Origin: an uncultured Bacteroidales bacterium
GTDB lineage: Bacteria; Bacteroidota; Bacteroidia; Bacteroidales; UBA932
Direction of reading: 5' to 3'
DNA: 6,907 nucleotides
NCBI GenBank assembly: GCA_945982095.1
Contig: CAMFRR010000044.1
Span: 1 to 6,907 of the forward strand
The notes under the pieces were generated by a model. The model was not told the DNA's origin, ran no database searches, and was given only the letters and a program-made list of their open reading frames with translations. Made by a program: the position numbers and the translations under genes. Positions 5,664 to 6,907 of this stretch are shown in pieces. Every line of letters starts with the position of its first letter. Within the stretch, counting starts at the first letter, position 1.

Positions 5664-6907
5664 TTAATACTTCTCAAGTGCAACAACATTTTCAACATGG
5701 TGGGTGTGCGGGAACATATCCACCGGCTGTATGGCCGTGATGCGGTAATGAACCCCATTTTCCTCTGCAGAGTTGCACAGGATCTCAAGGTCGCGTGCCT
5801 GAGATGCAGGATTGCAGCTTACATACACCATACGGTCAGGAGCTGCATCCAGAATTACCTTTGCCACATCAGGGTGTATGCCTGCGCGTGGAGGATCAAG
5901 TATAATCACGTCAGGATGTCCGTGAGCCTGTATGAAGTCTGAGGTCAGCACTTCTTTCATGTCTCCGGCAAAGAACTCACAGTTGTTTATGCCGTTGGCT
6001 GCCGCATTGGCTTTGGCGTCTGCAATGGCTTCAGGAACATACTCTATGCCTATTACCTTGCTGGCTGCAGCGCTGACAAATTGGGCTATGGTGCCGGTGC
6101 CGGTATAAAGGTCGTATACTACTTCCTTTCCTGTGAGGGCTGCAAATTCCCTGGCCACACTATAGAGCCTATATGCTTGTCTGCTGTTGGTCTGATAGAA
6201 AGATTTGGGTCCAATTTTGAATCTCAGGGATTCCATGCTTTCATATATGGCCTCATCACCTTTATATAATATGCAGTCCTGGTCGGCTATGCTGTCGTTG
6301 CATTTGCCGTTGATTACATAGTAGAGGCTGGTGATGCTTGGGAAATTTGCCAGAATGGCATCCAAAAGGGCTGTACGGGCAGGAACATCTTCATGATAGA
6401 ATACCATTATGAGCATTACGTTGCCATTTTCAGTTGTGCGTACAACCATATTGCGAAGGAAGCCGTGATGATTGCGTATGTTAAAGAATGTCAGGCCGTT
6501 ATCCTTTGCGTATTGACGTATGAAATTACGTATTTCATTGGAAGGGGAGGGTTGGAGATGGCATTGTTCTATATCCAGTACCTTGTCGAAGAAACGGCCT
6601 ACATGGAAGCCCAGTCCAAGACGGTCGGAAGGAGTGATTTCTTCTGGATTTTCTCCCGTATACAGCCAGCGTTGTTCGCTGAAAGTGAATTCAAGTTTGT
6701 TGCGGTATCCTGTAGTCTGTTCAGAGGCCAGAGTTGGACGTATAGGGCGTCCGTCTGCTCCGGGAATGGCATGGCTCAAGTTTAGATGACCTATGCGAAT
6801 GAATTGGTCTTCAACCTGTTGGCGTTTTGCTTCCAGCTGCATGTCATATGGGAGCAGGGCGGCACAAATGCTCTTGTGGCCCAGGCCTATTTCCTCCACC
6901 ACAATCC
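5664..6907 (-). CDS. rlmD: 23S rRNA (uracil-5-)-methyltransferase, RlmD/RumA family, 5' end outside the window
   Basis: A partial gene: the frame stays open to the window edge, and 412 residues can be read from the GTG at 6902, which is probably not the true start. Enzymes of this family transfer a methyl group from S-adenosylmethionine to C5 of a uridine in rRNA. Seen, numbering from 6902: YRNKLEFTFS (66-75), GPKSFYQTNS in the central domain, the SAM loop YDLYTGTGTIAQF, IGIEYVPEAI, DPPRAG, VSCNPASQARDL with the catalytic cysteine at about 363, and the terminal QPVDMFPHTHHVENVVAL. The TRAM RNA-binding domain that normally precedes this part would lie outside the window. The usual iron-sulfur cluster block (CxHxxxCGGC before LPYExQL) is not intact: the frame reads GLGHKSICAALLPYDMQL, with only C13 of the three N-terminal ligands, although the fourth (C114, in IEQCHL) is kept. 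The U1939 target is inferred from the family; another TrmA-family target is possible. It is the first gene of the run seen here. Confidence 0.88.
   Translation of the reverse strand, partial: IVVEEIGLGHKSICAALLPYDMQLEAKRQQVEDQFIRIGHLNLSHAIPGADGRPIRPTLASEQTTGYRNKLEFTFSEQRWLYTGENPEEITPSDRLGLGFHVGRFFDKVLDIEQCHLQPSPSNEIRNFIRQYAKDNGLTFFNIRNHHGFLRNMVVRTTENGNVMLIMVFYHEDVPARTALLDAILANFPSITSLYYVINGKCNDSIADQDCILYKGDEAIYESMESLRFKIGPKSFYQTNSRQAYRLYSVAREFAALTGKEVVYDLYTGTGTIAQFVSAAASKVIGIEYVPEAIADAKANAAANGINNCEFFAGDMKEVLTSDFIQAHGHPDVIILDPPRAGIHPDVAKVILDAAPDRMVYVSCNPASQARDLEILCNSAEENGVHYRITAIQPVDMFPHTHHVENVVALEKY

Noticed and set aside
6393..6785. Plus-strand open frame of 130 codons.
   Set aside because: It is antisense to the well-supported RlmD-like gene and has no recognisable motif or start context.

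Overview
The window looks like ordinary chromosomal DNA from a Bacteroidota bacterium, most likely of the order Bacteroidales. The reasons are moderate GC, start codons with no clear Shine-Dalgarno sequence, and protein families with a Bacteroidales flavour: a long QueA-like enzyme, an RlmD-type methyltransferase with the family's C-terminal signature, and an acyltransferase with an NHRDIILD block. The window is almost fully coding, and no intergenic gap exceeds 15 bases. I see no tRNA, rRNA, CRISPR array, insertion sequence or phage gene.

Layout: one gene on the plus strand (13-1239, QueA-like tRNA ribosyltransferase-isomerase) converges on a run of five minus-strand genes covering 6907 down to 1247. 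In transcription order these are an RlmD-like rRNA uracil methyltransferase (5' end cut by the window edge), a CaCA-family sodium/calcium exchanger, a PLP enzyme that I read as cysteate synthase rather than threonine synthase, a small MscS-type mechanosensitive channel, and a PlsB/PlsC-type acyltransferase. The gaps between them are 15, 7, 13 and 14 bases, so they are probably one transcription unit whose promoter lies outside the window. The two convergent stop codons are only 7 bases apart, and two overlapping inverted repeats sit across that junction.

How the genes may work together: three of the five operon genes act at or on the membrane (exchanger, channel, acyltransferase), and the fourth would make L-cysteate, the sulfonated head-group precursor of sulfonolipids (capnine-type lipids) known from several Bacteroidota. 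That gives a tentative envelope or sulfonolipid theme, but the committed enzyme (cysteate:acyl-ACP transferase) is not in the window and the link is inference. The main points for a second look are the cysteate synthase call, its cysteine-free N-terminus, the apparent loss of iron-sulfur ligands in the RlmD-like protein, the stretched catalytic motif of the acyltransferase, and the extra length of the QueA-like protein.
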